Assembly (NCBI GenBank): GCA_913055875.1
Contig: CAJXJY010000009.1
Coordinates: 62,001 to 126,000 of the forward strand
Origin: an uncultured Altererythrobacter sp.
Lineage (GTDB): Bacteria; Pseudomonadota; Alphaproteobacteria; Sphingomonadales; Sphingomonadaceae
Length of the DNA: 64,000 bases
Direction: 5' to 3'
Below, piece after piece: positions 63,828 through 64,000 of this stretch. A program made the translations under genes and the position numbers. Every line of letters starts with the position of its first letter. Position 1 is the first letter of the stretch. The notes below the pieces were generated by a model, which worked only from the letters and a program-made list of their open reading frames with translations, was not told where the DNA came from and made no database searches.

Positions 63828-64000
63828 TTACTGTGCGGTTTCGGTCCCTGCCGCATTGGCCAGCACAGGCCCCTTGCCCTGTTGCTGCTGGCGCGCGAAG
63901 ATCGCGCGCATCAGGTCGAGCGAGAAGAGGTGCGCGAAGATCAGCGCGACCATGCCGTTCTTGTTCCACTCGGCCAGCGTATCGCCCGGCACGTCGCGCA
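63828..64000 (-). CDS. SapC-like protein, C-terminal end only
   Basis: The last 57 codons of a minus-strand gene that continues past the window, ending with a Gln-rich stretch and TETAQ. The visible part WNKNGMVALIFAHLFSLDLM resembles the C-terminus of SapC-family proteins (the W-NG-L-HLMSL pattern). The identification rests on this short segment, so it is tentative. Confidence 0.5.
   Translation of the reverse strand, partial: RDVPGDTLAEWNKNGMVALIFAHLFSLDLMRAIFARQQQQGKGPVLANAAGTETAQ

Overview
The window looks like a chromosomal segment of an alphaproteobacterium of the order Sphingomonadales, most likely an Erythrobacter-like genus. The GC content is high. The gene order dapA-smpB-DUF2062-cckA and recA followed by alaS is typical of that group. 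The window also has CckA and CpdR of the alphaproteobacterial cell-cycle phosphorelay, SOS boxes of the alphaproteobacterial GTTC-N7-GTTC type before recA and uvrA, and the palindromic repeats that litter sphingomonad genomes. The genus is inferred from memory of gene content; I could not search.

Layout. 1-4262: end of a TonB receptor gene plus a translationally coupled periplasmic binding protein, permease and ATPase (vitamin B12 type uptake, btuBFCD). 4363-11495: M3 peptidase, small lipoprotein, GH24 lysozyme-like protein and two membrane diguanylate cyclase-type proteins. 11531-13785: an unusual pair, a papain-fold peptidase and a large lipoprotein. 14088-17324: SOS-controlled uvrA with an in-frame palindromic insertion and a decayed copy of its own 3' end. 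17361-19100: an AT-rich histidine kinase/receiver pair, probably acquired. 19399-22913: a repeat-riddled HTH gene, a 2OG-Fe(II) oxygenase, a membrane protein and RlpA. 22914-24002: about 1.1 kb without a convincing gene but rich in hairpins and DnaA-box-like sites. 24003-30808: argG, a diguanylate cyclase, an acyltransferase, an orphan HigA-type antitoxin, a duplicated gene tail, an AT-rich membrane gene, cfa and a DUF1801 gene. 30946-34391: a molybdenum-cofactor oxidoreductase with cytochrome b, a pteridine-reductase-like SDR, a MOSC protein and a methyltransferase, largely overlapping. 34388-39687: hydrolase, rlmN (with another in-frame palindrome), IalB-like protein, greB and lytic transglycosylase. 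39790-44356: dapA, smpB, DUF2062 and cckA. 44391-48585: six tandem exported phage-tail-collar-domain proteins. 48742-51880: two secreted DUF4139 proteins. 51932-56830: SOS box, recA, methyltransferase and alaS. 56843-61780: small protein, Kef-type antiporter, GNAT/nitrilase fusion and icd. 61864-64000: repeat, tRNA-Val, cpdR, an N-formylglutamate amidohydrolase-like gene and the end of a SapC-like gene.

Themes. (1) Palindromic repeats have entered or extended at least five reading frames (btuF, btuD, uvrA, rlmN and the HTH gene at 19399), much like Rickettsia palindromic elements. (2) A six-gene array of exported tail-collar proteins shows mosaic patterns that suggest gene conversion. (3) DNA repair genes recA and uvrA share an SOS signal. 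(4) Several AT-rich or duplicated patches (17169-19100, 27507-28955) mark likely acquisition or rearrangement. No CRISPR array, insertion sequence or prophage was found. The best candidates for something undescribed are the collar-protein array, the peptidase/lipoprotein pair at 11531-13785 and the kinase/receiver pair at 17361-19100.
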